NCBI GenBank assembly: GCA_963793335.1
Contig: CAWBZS010000004.1
Location: 124,001-188,000 of the forward strand
DNA from: Sva-07 sp963793335
Lineage (GTDB): Bacteria > Actinomycetota > Acidimicrobiia > Acidimicrobiales > Ilumatobacteraceae
Length of the DNA: 64,000 bases
Direction of reading: 5' to 3'
Shown: positions 37,302 through 45,643 of the stretch, one piece after another
Layout of the letters: the number at the start of each line of letters is the position of its first letter
How positions within the stretch are numbered: the first letter of the stretch is position 1
Position numbers and translations under genes: made by a program
Notes under the pieces: generated by a model
What the model saw: only the letters and a program-made list of their open reading frames with translations
Database searches by the model: none
What the model was told of the DNA's origin: nothing

Positions 37302-38195
37302 TCAACGCGCTGGATGGCGCATGAGCGCCTCGATGCGCGCCACGCGTGTTCGCGCGGGAGGATGGGATGCAGCGAGGCGGGAGCGCCAGCCGATCGGTCG
37401 TCGTCCCATCTCGCTCGCCAGCAGTTCTCGCAACGCACTTGCGAGTTCGCGTCCGAAGCCCATGCGAACGGCGCGACGATCGGCTTCGAACTCCGAGGAA
37501 TGACCGACGAGGTTCGCCAGCGCGTCGCTTCCGCGCAACGCCGCCGTGAACACCCACGACAGCGCGTGCATGACGATGGCCACGCCCGACCCGAGCGTGG
37601 CGACGATCGACGACTGCTGGCCGAAGCTGCCAGCTGCGGCACGCCCGACGTTCTCGAGGAAGAACCCCACTCGCGCCAGCATCACCACCGGGGCCGACAA
37701 CCAGTGCCCGATCGTGATCGCCACGGTGTGCATCCCGAGGTGGTGGCTCAGCTCGTGGGCCAACACCCCTTGGAGTTGCGGCGTGCTGAGGTCGTGCACC
37801 GCAAAGCTGGTGACCAGCACCAGATGTCCACCGCACGCGAACGCGTTCAGCTCGTCGGTGGGCAACACCCGCACGACATAGCGGCTCGCCGGAAGGCCGT
37901 TCGCTTGAGCGATCTGGGCCCACAGCGGCTCGATGACGTCGGCTTCGTCCACTGTTGGGCGTCGTGCGCCGAGCAGTGGGGTGAGCACGAGCACTTGGAT
38001 GGGCTTGACGAAGAGCAGCAGCCCGGCAGCGCCGAATGCGACGACGACCCACCAGAAATCGATCCCGCTGAGCCATCCGATGGGCAGCCAGATCACGAAC
38101 AGCGCCACCAGTGAGAAGGGCACGATCGCAACGACGGGCATGAACGCCCAGATGGCCCCTCGTTCGACGCTTCGGGCGCCCTGGCGTGTTGACAT
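37302..38195 (-). CDS. M48-family membrane metallopeptidase (HtpX-like)
   Basis: This 297-residue protein has two N-terminal transmembrane helices (about residues 20-60), the zinc site HELSH in 'LQGVLAHELSHHLGMHTVAI', further hydrophobic segments, and a downstream 'SSEFEADRRAVRMG' that gives the third ligand Glu. It is likely a membrane quality-control protease. ATG 38195 is preferred over an in-frame TTG at 38207. The next gene on its strand (TetR, 38230-38868) ends 34 bases upstream, so joint transcription with TetR is possible. Confidence 0.86.
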   Translation of the reverse strand: MSTRQGARSVERGAIWAFMPVVAIVPFSLVALFVIWLPIGWLSGIDFWWVVVAFGAAGLLLFVKPIQVLVLTPLLGARRPTVDEADVIEPLWAQIAQANGLPASRYVVRVLPTDELNAFACGGHLVLVTSFAVHDLSTPQLQGVLAHELSHHLGMHTVAITIGHWLSAPVVMLARVGFFLENVGRAAAGSFGQQSSIVATLGSGVAIVMHALSWVFTAALRGSDALANLVGHSSEFEADRRAVRMGFGRELASALRELLASEMGRRPIGWRSRLAASHPPARTRVARIEALMRHPAR

Positions 38196-38229
38196 AGCGA
38201 AGCTCAAGACTACGCGCCCACTCGCTGCG

Positions 38230-38868
38230 TCAGCGGAGGGCGTTGGTCACCCAGCGGCGCACGAACGCGGCGAGGTCGTCGACGGTGACGTCGGCGCCGA
38301 GTCGGCCGTTGCGGTACGAGTTCGAGAACGACGAGACGGTGCCGAGCACCCCGATGGCCATGAGTTCGGCCGGCACGTCGGGAATCTCGCCAGCGAGCTG
38401 GCCGGCTTCCACGAGCCGCCGAACGTCGTCGAGGTACACCCCGGCGCCCTCGGCGAGGACGTCGGCAACGTCAGGGTCGGTTCGTTCGACGTCGAGCAGC
38501 GCGAAGTAGGCGGCATGGTCGGCCATGAATCGTACGCTGGCCTCGGCGCCGTCGGCGATCCTCGCCACTGCGTCCGTGCCGGGATCCATCGCGGTGCCCT
38601 GGGCGCGGCGGAGGCGCAGCCGCATCGTGCGCACCAGTTCGGCGAACAGCGCACCCTTGGTGGGGAAGTACCAGTAGAAGAGGCCCTTGGCGACACCGGC
38701 CGACTGGCAGATGTCGGCGATGCGGGTCGCTCGGTAGCCGCGGGCGGCGAAGAGCTCGCCCGCAGCATCGAGCAGTTGCTGCTTGCGTTCGAGCCCGTGC
38801 TCGGTGTGCTGTCGTTCGTCGTCAAGGCGATCGGCGTCGACGGTGCTCACCGCGACAGTCCAACTCAT
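38230..38868 (-). CDS. TetR-family transcriptional regulator
   Basis: This 212-residue protein has the N-terminal DNA-binding domain 'RKQQLLDAAGELFAARGYRATRIADICQSAGVAKGLFYWYFPTKGALF', a canonical TetR HTH. The C-terminal ligand domain is not diagnostic. It is divergent from a ferredoxin gene with a palindromic site, TGACC-N4-GGTCA, between the starts, suggesting it represses both itself and the ferredoxin. Confidence 0.87.
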   Translation of the reverse strand: MSWTVAVSTVDADRLDDERQHTEHGLERKQQLLDAAGELFAARGYRATRIADICQSAGVAKGLFYWYFPTKGALFAELVRTMRLRLRRAQGTAMDPGTDAVARIADGAEASVRFMADHAAYFALLDVERTDPDVADVLAEGAGVYLDDVRRLVEAGQLAGEIPDVPAELMAIGVLGTVSSFSNSYRNGRLGADVTVDDLAAFVRRWVTNALR

Positions 38869-38871
38869 GCC

Positions 38872-38885
38872 TGACCAGCCGGTCA
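38872..38885. promoter_or_regulatory. TetR operator candidate TGACC-N4-GGTCA
   Basis: This perfect 5-base-arm palindrome is placed between the divergent TetR (38868) and ferredoxin (38900) starts, only 3 and 14 bases from them. Autoregulation by the adjacent TetR is inferred. Confidence 0.6.
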
Positions 38886-38899
38886 AGTACGATCGAGCG

Positions 38900-39211
38900 A
38901 TGGCCGGCACTCGGGACGAGCGCATCGTCACTCGAACCCGAAACGAGAAGTGGCGCAACGACCCGCTGCGCATCGAGATGTCGGAGTGCATCAACTGTGA
39001 TGCCTGCCTGCGTCACTGCCCGCCGCACTTCGGGGCGATCTTCAACCACGGCGCCGATGTGATCATCATTCCGGAGCTCTGCAGTGGCTGCGACAAGTGC
39101 CTGCCGGTGTGCCCGGTCGATTGCATCTACCCCGATCCCGACTGGAACCCTGCGGCGGTGCCGGACGACTGGTGGGACGAACCGAACGGGCCCGACGATC
39201 CGTACCGGTGA
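38900..39211 (+). CDS. Two-cluster 4Fe-4S ferredoxin
   Basis: This 103-residue protein binds two [4Fe-4S] clusters through 'CINCDACLRHC' (about residues 31-41) and 'CSGCDKCLPVC' (about 61-71), followed by 'PVDCIYPDPDW'. A basic N-terminus and an acidic Pro/Asp/Trp-rich tail flank the ferredoxin core. It carries electrons to an unknown partner such as a reductase or P450; none is adjacent. TetR control is suggested by the divergent regulator. Confidence 0.88.
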   Translation: MAGTRDERIVTRTRNEKWRNDPLRIEMSECINCDACLRHCPPHFGAIFNHGADVIIIPELCSGCDKCLPVCPVDCIYPDPDWNPAAVPDDWWDEPNGPDDPYR

Positions 39212-39287
39212 GACCCGACCGCTGAGCTCGGTGTTGGGGGTGCAGCGCCGAGGCCACGCCCGCAACGAGATGGTAGAAACTGTGCCG

Positions 39288-40049
39288 ATGAGCGCGCCTG
39301 AGATTCTGCCCGAAGCCGAACCGATGTCCGTCGACGGGACGACGACGGTTGGCGTGCTGGTGATTCACGGCTTCACGGGGAACCCGTCGTCGATGCGCGG
39401 CATCGCCGAGGCGATGGCGGCGCTCGGTCATCACGTCGAGATGCCCCGCCTCCCCGGCCATGGCACCACCATCGACGACATGCTGACCACCTCGTGGGCC
39501 GACTGGAGTGGCGAGGTTCGCACCGCACACGCCCGCCTGGCCGCCCGGGTCGATGAGATCGTGGTGGTCGGGCTCAGCATGGGCGGGGCACTGACCCTGT
39601 GGTCTGGTTTCGAACTCGACCAGGTGGCGGGGCTCGTCTGCATCAATCCAGCGACCCAGCCCCAGCCCGAGCTGATGGAGATGGTGCAGGGCCTGGTCGA
39701 CGATGGCACCGAGGTGGCCCCAGCGATCGGTGGCGACATCGCCGATCCGGACGTGCAGGAGAGCTCGTACGACGGCGCGCCGCTGCGCCCGCTGCTGTCG
39801 TTCATGCACGCGGGCCTCACTCCGATGGCCGAACGGTATGGGGAGCTGACGCCGCCGCTGCTGCTGATCACCTCTCGTCAGGACCATGTGGTGGAGCCGT
39901 CGAACAGCGAGCATCTCGCTGCCACGTACGGCGGCGATGTCGAGCACGTGTGGCTCGAGCGCAGCTACCACGTTGCGACGCAGGACTACGACCGCGCCGA
40001 CATCGAACTCGCCGTCGGTGAGTTCGTCACACGCGTGACCGCAGGCTGA
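39288..40049 (+). CDS. Alpha/beta hydrolase, carboxylesterase-like
   Basis: This 253-residue alpha/beta hydrolase has the oxyanion strand 'VGVLVIHGFTGNPSSMRGIAEAMA' and nucleophile elbow GLSMGG, then an acidic strand 'LLLITSRQDHVVEPSN' and the catalytic His in 'YHVATQDYD'. It is of the Est30/monoacylglycerol-lipase type. ATG 39288 is chosen; ATG 39270 would add six residues. The lgt gene follows after four bases, so both are probably in one transcript. Confidence 0.84.
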   Translation: MSAPEILPEAEPMSVDGTTTVGVLVIHGFTGNPSSMRGIAEAMAALGHHVEMPRLPGHGTTIDDMLTTSWADWSGEVRTAHARLAARVDEIVVVGLSMGGALTLWSGFELDQVAGLVCINPATQPQPELMEMVQGLVDDGTEVAPAIGGDIADPDVQESSYDGAPLRPLLSFMHAGLTPMAERYGELTPPLLLITSRQDHVVEPSNSEHLAATYGGDVEHVWLERSYHVATQDYDRADIELAVGEFVTRVTAG

Positions 40050-40053
40050 GCGG

Positions 40054-41037
40054 GTGCCGTCGGTGATCGCTTCCATCCCGAGCCCGTCCTTCAACTCGAT
40101 CGACATCGGTCCGTTCAGCCTCAACCTGTACGGGTTGATGATTGCCCTGGGCGTGGTCGCGGCCGTCTGGCTGTTCGGTCGCCGCCTCGAGGAACGAGGA
40201 GTCGGCACCCGTGACGACGCGAGCTCGATCGCCGTCTGGGCGGTGCTCGCCGGCGTGATCGGGGCCCGGCTCTACCACGTCGCCACCGACTGGGATCTCT
40301 TCGCCGACGACCTCGGCCGCATCCCGCAGATCTGGAAGGGCGGCCTCGGGATCCCCGGCGGGCTGCTGTTCGGTGTTCCGGTCGGACTGTACTTCGCCAA
40401 GAAGCGCAACCTCCCGCTCGCCGTTGCGGCGACCTGCGCGGCGCCGGCGATTCCGCTCGCTCAGGCGATCGGTCGATGGGGCAACTACTTCAACCAGGAG
40501 CTGTACGGACGCCCGACCGATCTGCCGTGGGCGCTCGAGATCGACGAACAGCACCTCAATACGGCGTTGTATGCCGTCGGGACCACGTTCCATCCGACCT
40601 TCCTCTACGAATCGTTGTGGAGCCTGGCGCTCTGTGGGTTGTTGCTCTGGATCGATCGACGATTCCGGCCAGCACCCGGCCAGCTGTTCGTGATGTACGT
40701 GATCGGCTACGGCATCGGCCGATTCTGGGTGGAGGGCCTGCGAATCGACCGGGCGGACGAGATCGCCGGCTTGCGCTTCAACCAGTGGGTGGCGGCGATC
40801 GCGGTCGTCGGTGGGGCGGTGCTCCTTGCCTGGATGCGTCGTCACCCGATCCCCGAGCCGACGATCACCGACACCGGCGAAGTCGACACCGCCGATTTCG
40901 ATGCGGCCGCCGACGCCGACATCGATACCGGCGGGGCCGCCCACACCGAAACCGCCGCCGAGGCCGATACCGACGAAGCCGCCGAGTCCGACGCCGACGG
41001 CGCGGCCGAGCGGTCAGCCGGGGAGGCGAGCGCCTGA
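40054..41037 (+). CDS. lgt: Prolipoprotein diacylglyceryl transferase
   Basis: This 327-residue membrane enzyme transfers diacylglycerol from phosphatidylglycerol to the lipobox Cys of prolipoproteins. It has about seven transmembrane helices, the signature 'QAIGRWGNYFNQELYGRPT' and 'FHPTFLYESLW', and conserved Arg in 'GYGIGRFWVEGLR'. The last about 60 residues are a very acidic Ala/Asp/Glu/Thr tail absent from typical Lgt. Its substrates in this window include at least three lipoproteins (5856, 17168 and 18192). Its 3' end overlaps the convergent ABC gene by 24 bases. Confidence 0.92.
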   Translation: MPSVIASIPSPSFNSIDIGPFSLNLYGLMIALGVVAAVWLFGRRLEERGVGTRDDASSIAVWAVLAGVIGARLYHVATDWDLFADDLGRIPQIWKGGLGIPGGLLFGVPVGLYFAKKRNLPLAVAATCAAPAIPLAQAIGRWGNYFNQELYGRPTDLPWALEIDEQHLNTALYAVGTTFHPTFLYESLWSLALCGLLLWIDRRFRPAPGQLFVMYVIGYGIGRFWVEGLRIDRADEIAGLRFNQWVAAIAVVGGAVLLAWMRRHPIPEPTITDTGEVDTADFDAAADADIDTGGAAHTETAAEADTDEAAESDADGAAERSAGEASA

Positions 41038-42087
41038 CTTCGTGTCGAACAGGTGCACGCCCGCCGGCTTGGGGACCAGGCTGACGGTGTCGCCACTTCG
41101 CAGCGAACTGAGGCCGTCCGTGCGAGCCACGACCTCGGTGTCGGTGCCGTCGGCGATGCAGTAGAGGAAGGCCTCGGACCCCAGCTCCTCCACGAATTCG
41201 ACGGTGGCGTTCAGGCCGCCCTCGGCCGCGATGTCGAGGTCGTTCGGCCGCACCCCGACAGTGATTGCGCCCGACCGCAGGGCCTCGAGTTGGTCGGCGC
41301 TGAGTGGCACGCGGAGCGATCCGTATGCCGCAGTTGCCTTGCTGACCGTGGCCGGCAGCAGATTCATCGATGGCGACCCGATGAAGCCGGCGACGAACTG
41401 GTTGATGGGCTTGGTGAAGAGATCGCGGGGCGAGGCGCACTGCTGCAAGATGCCGTTGTCCATGACGGCGACTCGGTCACCCATCGTCATCGCCTCGGTT
41501 TGGTCGTGGGTCACGTACACCGTGGTCACGCCGAGTTGGCGTTGGAGCGCAGCGATCTGTGTGCGGGTCTGCACGCGGAGCTTCGCGTCGAGGTTCGACA
41601 GCGGCTCGTCCATCAGGAACACCTGTGGCTCCCGGACGATCGCCCGGCCCATCGCCACGCGCTGACGCTGGCCACCCGACAACTGCGCCGGCTTGCGGTC
41701 GAGGAAGTCCGTGAGGTCGAGGATGCGTGCCGCTTCCTCCACCCGCGCCCGTCGCTGTTTCTTCCCCATCTTCTTGATCTTGAGGTGGAACCCGATGTTG
41801 TCGGCCACCGTCATGTGCGGGTACAGGGCATACGACTGAAACACCATCGCGATGTCGCGGTCCTTGGGTGCGATGTCGGTGACGTCCCGGTCGCCGATCA
41901 TCACGTTGCCGCTGTCCACCGGTTCGAGACCAGCGAGCATCCGCAGGGTGGTCGACTTGCCACACCCCGATGGACCGACGAGCACCAGGAATTCACCGTC
42001 TCCGATGTCGAGGTCGAGCGCGTCGACTGCTGGCATCTCGGCATCGGGATACGTGCGGCTGGCTCGCTGGAAGGACACGGTTGCCAC
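41014..42087 (-). CDS. Sugar ABC transporter ATP-binding protein (UgpC/MsmK-like)
   Basis: This 357-residue ATPase has Walker A 'GPSGCGKST', Q-loop 'VFQSYALYPHMTV', signature 'LSGGQRQRVAMGRAI', and Walker B 'VFLMDEPLSNLDAKLR', then a C-terminal TOBE/OB regulatory part. This class energises carbohydrate importers and is often shared by several permeases; no permease or binding protein is adjacent. It is divergent from alpha-galactosidase, suggesting galactoside uptake. GTG 42087 with an AGGAG 7 bases upstream is the start. Confidence 0.9.
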   Translation of the reverse strand: MATVSFQRASRTYPDAEMPAVDALDLDIGDGEFLVLVGPSGCGKSTTLRMLAGLEPVDSGNVMIGDRDVTDIAPKDRDIAMVFQSYALYPHMTVADNIGFHLKIKKMGKKQRRARVEEAARILDLTDFLDRKPAQLSGGQRQRVAMGRAIVREPQVFLMDEPLSNLDAKLRVQTRTQIAALQRQLGVTTVYVTHDQTEAMTMGDRVAVMDNGILQQCASPRDLFTKPINQFVAGFIGSPSMNLLPATVSKATAAYGSLRVPLSADQLEALRSGAITVGVRPNDLDIAAEGGLNATVEFVEELGSEAFLYCIADGTDTEVVARTDGLSSLRSGDTVSLVPKPAGVHLFDTKSGARLPG

Positions 42088-42184
42088 GGGGTGCTCCTGA
42101 AGTCGGGAACGGCGACATTCGACCGCTCGTTGGGTCCATCATTGCCGTTTCGGTCGCGCCGCTGGTGGTTCCGCATGGTCAACT

Positions 42185-44311
42185 GTGTCGGTGGTTCAGA
42201 ACGTGCCGACGCTGCTGCGACTCGCGGGACGCTCGTTCGACGTCGTGGTCGATGTCGGCACCTCGACGCCCACGATCGTGTACTGGGGGGCGCCGCTCGG
42301 CGCATCGGCCTCGCTCGAATCGATGGGTGCGGCGCTCGGTCGCGGACCGGTGGCGGGTGGCCCCGGCTCGGTGGCACCCATCAGCATCGTGGCGTTGCAC
42401 GCCGACGGTTTCGTTGGGCGCCCCGGGATCGGTGGTCACCGCGGCGGCGGGCGTGGGTGGGCGCCTCGGTTCGCTCCGGTGGCGCACCGGCTGGCCGCGG
42501 GCGAACTCGTCGTCGAGTCGCTCGACGACGTGGCCGGCTTGGCGCTGACCACCACGATCGTGGTCGACGACGTACTGCGCGTCCGAACGGCGCTCACCAA
42601 CGTCGCCGATCGTCGCTACTCGCTCGACTCGCTGACGGTGACGCTGCCATTGCCTGAGTCGGCGGTGGAACTGTTGCGTTTCGAGGGTCGCTGGGCTCGG
42701 GAGTTCCACCCGGTACGCACGCCGTGGCAGTTCGGTGCCGTCGTGTCAGAACACCGGCGGGGACGCACATCGCACGAGCATCCGCCGCTGCTGTTCGCCG
42801 GAAGCGCCGGGTTCGGCGAGTGGTCGGGCGAGGTGCACGGTGTGCACGTCGCCTGGAGCGGCAACACCACGCTGCTGGCCGATCGGTTGGCCGACGGTCG
42901 CCGCTACGTGCAGGGCGGCGAGTTGCTGCATCCTGGCGAAGTGGTGCTCGAACCGGGTGAGACCTACACCACGCCCGACGTCGTGGCCGTCCATGCGGCC
43001 GATGGCCTGACGCCGGCCACGTGGGGATTCCATCGGGCGGTTCGAAGCGGTCCGGCGCATCCGAGCACGCCGCGGCCGGTGCTGCTGAACACGTGGGAGG
43101 CGGTCTACTTCAACCACGACCACGACACGCTCTACGAGCTGGCCGAGGTGGCGGCGAGCATCGGTGTCGAACGGTTCGTGCTCGACGACGGGTGGTTCGG
43201 TTCGCGGCGCGACGACACCTCGGGCCTGGGCGACTGGGTGGTGTCGGCCGAGGTGTATCCCGACGGGTTGGCGCCGCTGATCGAGCACGTCAGCGGCCTG
43301 GGTCTGGAGTTCGGGATCTGGGTCGAGCCGGAGATGGTCAACCCCGACAGCGAGTTGTATCGCGCGCATCCTGACTGGGCGCTCACCACCGACGGATACG
43401 AACCGGTGCTCGGACGTCACCAACTGGTGCTCGACCTCGCGCGCCCCGAGGCGTTCGCTCACGTGCTCGGCCAGCTCGACGCACTCCTCGCCGACCACGA
43501 CATCAGCTACGTGAAGTGGGACATGAATCGCGACCACGTGCAGGGTTCGGGAGCAACCGGGGCCCCCGGCACGCACGAGCAGACGATTGCGCTGTACGCC
43601 CTGCTCGACGAACTGAGGCGTCGGCACCCCGACGTCGAGTTCGAGTCGTGTGCGAGCGGTGGCGGCCGAGTCGACCACGAGATCCTGCGCCGCGCCGAGC
43701 GTGTCTGGACCAGCGACTGCAACGATGCGCTCGAACGCCAGACCATCCAACGCGGCGCCTCGATGTTGATCCCTCCTGAGGTGATGGGGGCGCACATCGG
43801 GCCCACCCGGGCTCACACCACCGCCCGTGTCCACTCGCTGGCGTTCCGTGGGGCCACTGCGCTCTTCGGACATCTCGGCGTGGAGTGGAACGTGGCTCGC
43901 ATCGACCCGGATCGCCGTGCGTCGCTGGCCACGTTGATCGCGCTGCACAAGCGGTTGCGGCCGCTGCTGCACTCGGGCGACGTGGTGCGCTTCGACACCG
44001 AGGATGCCTACTGCGCGCACGGTGTCTACGCAACGGATCGATCCGAGGCGATCGTGTCGTTCGCGCAGCTCGCGACGGCGCCGAGTCTCGCACCGCCGGC
44101 GTTGCGGCTGCCCGGACTGGACCCCGACGGGCGATATCGCATCGAGCACATCGCGCTCCCCGACGAGCGGTGGGGGATGGCGGCAACCCAGCCGGGCTGG
44201 CTGACCAACGGTGTCGAGTTGACCGGCCGCCAGCTGGCGGCCCACGGCATCCGACCACCGGTCATGCACCCGGAGTCAGCGGTGCTGATCTCCCTCGCGC
44301 GCCAGCCCTGA
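42185..44311 (+). CDS. GH36-family alpha-galactosidase
   Basis: This 708-residue glycoside hydrolase has an N-terminal beta-sandwich (1-280) and a catalytic barrel with 'FVLDDGWFGSRRDD', 'FGIWVEPEMVNPDS', the nucleophile Asp446 in 'YVKWDMNRD', and 'WTSDCND' (residues 508-514) with the likely acid/base Asp511. It would release alpha-galactose from melibiose- or raffinose-like substrates; no signal peptide is visible, so it is cytosolic. Start GTG 42185, divergent from the sugar ABC ATPase. Confidence 0.9.
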   Translation: MSVVQNVPTLLRLAGRSFDVVVDVGTSTPTIVYWGAPLGASASLESMGAALGRGPVAGGPGSVAPISIVALHADGFVGRPGIGGHRGGGRGWAPRFAPVAHRLAAGELVVESLDDVAGLALTTTIVVDDVLRVRTALTNVADRRYSLDSLTVTLPLPESAVELLRFEGRWAREFHPVRTPWQFGAVVSEHRRGRTSHEHPPLLFAGSAGFGEWSGEVHGVHVAWSGNTTLLADRLADGRRYVQGGELLHPGEVVLEPGETYTTPDVVAVHAADGLTPATWGFHRAVRSGPAHPSTPRPVLLNTWEAVYFNHDHDTLYELAEVAASIGVERFVLDDGWFGSRRDDTSGLGDWVVSAEVYPDGLAPLIEHVSGLGLEFGIWVEPEMVNPDSELYRAHPDWALTTDGYEPVLGRHQLVLDLARPEAFAHVLGQLDALLADHDISYVKWDMNRDHVQGSGATGAPGTHEQTIALYALLDELRRRHPDVEFESCASGGGRVDHEILRRAERVWTSDCNDALERQTIQRGASMLIPPEVMGAHIGPTRAHTTARVHSLAFRGATALFGHLGVEWNVARIDPDRRASLATLIALHKRLRPLLHSGDVVRFDTEDAYCAHGVYATDRSEAIVSFAQLATAPSLAPPALRLPGLDPDGRYRIEHIALPDERWGMAATQPGWLTNGVELTGRQLAAHGIRPPVMHPESAVLISLARQP

Positions 44312-44337
44312 CGGTCACGCCGACCCCCCACCAACTT

Positions 44338-44391
44338 CCGAAATTGCTCGGGATGTGTGCGCTGAGCGCACGAATCGCGGACAATTTGGGG
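44338..44391. repeat. Palindromic repeat, family B copy 1
   Basis: This 54-base palindrome has a central GTGCGC-TGA-GCGCAC and outer AAATTG/CAATTT arms. It aligns closely to 45468-45515. It is between the alpha-galactosidase stop and the DUF1992 gene. Confidence 0.72.
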
Positions 44392-44457
44392 CTGGGGTGG
44401 CGGTCGCGGGGCTACGGTTCGGGTTGTGGCGAAGCGTCACCAACCGGAACCCACGCC

Positions 44458-44967
44458 GTGACCGAACGCAAACCCACTGGGGTGAGCTGGGAGTCATGGA
44501 CGGAGCGGCAGATCGAGCAGGGCCGCCGAGCGGGCCTCTTCGAGGGGCTCGATGGCGCGGGTCGGCCGATCGAGGGGCTCGATGGCCCGCACGACGAGGA
44601 GTGGTGGGTCAAGGCCAAGCTCCGTCGTGAGGAGATCGCATACCTCCCGCCGACGATCGCCGTCCGAGCCGAGCGCGAGGCGGCGATCGCTGCAGCGGTC
44701 GCGGCTGCCGATGAGGGCGACGCTCGGCGGCTGCTCGCAGAGATCAACGACCGCATCCGGTACCTGAACAGCCACACGGTGGCAGGGCCACCGTCGACGG
44801 TCTGGATCGTCGACGTCGAGGCAGTCCTCGAGCGTCGACGACTCGAGCGTTCCGACGAGCCAGGCGATGGCGTGAGCGATGCTGTGCCGGTCGACGTCGC
44901 GGCTGCTGCGCCCCCTCCGGCCGTCCGCCGCGGCCGATTTCGTCGCCCATTCCGTCGGCGCTCCTGA
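44458..44967 (+). CDS. DUF1992 (DnaJ-C28-like) protein
   Basis: This 169-residue protein has the DUF1992 pattern 'ERQIEQGRRAGLFEGLDGAGRPI' at about residues 14-36 and 'NDRIRYLN' near residue 97. This domain occurs in J-protein-like proteins of unknown role. The C-terminal 55 residues are variable and basic ('RRGRFRRPFRRRS'). Start GTG 44458 is inferred from the domain edge. It sits between two copies of repeat family B, next to a decayed citrate synthase. Confidence 0.78.
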   Translation: MTERKPTGVSWESWTERQIEQGRRAGLFEGLDGAGRPIEGLDGPHDEEWWVKAKLRREEIAYLPPTIAVRAEREAAIAAAVAAADEGDARRLLAEINDRIRYLNSHTVAGPPSTVWIVDVEAVLERRRLERSDEPGDGVSDAVPVDVAAAAPPPAVRRGRFRRPFRRRS

Positions 44968-44982
44968 CGGCGCGGCAGCGAG

Positions 44983-45310
44983 GACGGGCGACGCCGCGGA
45001 ATCGAAGTGGTGCTTTCGACAGTTCTTCGTCGCAGTGGGCGGCCCAGCCAGCGAAGCGTGCCACCGCGAACGACGGGCCGTCGGGTCCCAGTCCAGCAGA
45101 CCAGGTGCGCGCGCCGAGCGCGAGGTCGACGTTGGGCTGGTGGGCAAGCGTGCGTCCCACCTCCTCCACCAGCGCATCGACGAGCGTCAGCCGTTCAGGG
45201 TCGATCGGGCGTATCGCCTGCATCAAGGGACCGACTCGAGGGTCGACGCCGCGGTCGACCGTGCGTCCGAAGCCGGAACCGGTTGCCGGGCGGGGATCCG
45301 TCCCTCGGCC
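44983..45310 (-). pseudogene. Citrate synthase C-terminal fragment
   Basis: The minus-strand frame carries the end of a citrate synthase: 'GFGRTVDRGVDPRVGPLM' (in place of the GFGHxxY..DPR active-site block, with His changed to Arg), 'HQPNVDLALGA' and 'FAVARFAGWAAHCDEEL', ending in 'LRFRGVARPR'. Only about 100 residues remain, no start codon or N-terminal half precedes them on this strand, and the frame runs on into nonsense. It is a remnant of a formerly intact gene, opposed to the fragment at 45375-45456. Confidence 0.72.
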
Positions 45311-45374
45311 ACGCTGTGGCCTACCCACAGCAGACCACTGGCGTGGTTCCGACACGTGTGGCGGGGCGAGAGCG

Positions 45375-45456
45375 GTCGAGCAGTACATGATCCTCACGAT
45401 CGACCACGGGTTCGATGCGTCGACGTTCGCCGCCAGAGTGGTCGCGTCGACGGGGC
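45375..45456 (+). pseudogene. Citrate synthase internal fragment
   Basis: A plus-strand frame shows 'DHGFDASTFAARVVASTG', the core of the citrate synthase helix region around the DHELNAST signature, then breaks off at the repeat starting at 45468. It belongs just before the C-terminal part found on the opposite strand at 44983-45310. The rest of the plus-strand frame is not citrate synthase-like, so the gene is broken and partly inverted. Confidence 0.7.
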
Positions 45457-45467
45457 AGACCCGAAGA

Positions 45468-45515
45468 CCGAAATTGTGCGGAATCGTTGCGCTCAGCGCA
45501 CGATTCGCGGGCTTT
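45468..45515. repeat. Palindromic repeat, family B copy 2
   Basis: This copy carries CCGAAATTG at the left, a central TGCGCTCAGCGCA, and GATTCGCGG on the right, matching the copy at 44338-44391 through most of its length. It abuts the broken citrate synthase fragment. Confidence 0.72.
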
Positions 45516-45518
45516 TCT

Positions 45519-45583
45519 GGATGGGGTGGGGAGGCGGGGATGGTCGGGTGGCGAGGATGGGGTGGGGAGGCGGGGATGGTCGG
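45519..45583. repeat. G-rich 29-base tandem repeat upstream of gatC
   Basis: Two identical 29-base copies (45519-45547 and 45555-45583) repeat with a 36-base period. They consist of runs of three to four G separated by A, T or C and could form a G-quadruplex. They lie 61-125 bases before the gatC start. Confidence 0.75.
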
Positions 45584-45643
45584 AGCGGGGTGGGTGGGAA
45601 TCGGCGGGGACGCCACGGTGGGGGTCCGGTAGCGTTGCTCGTC

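Noticed and set aside
40860..41030. GCC/GAC-rich repetitive stretch
   Set aside because: It codes for the acidic tail of Lgt and has no exact repeat unit.
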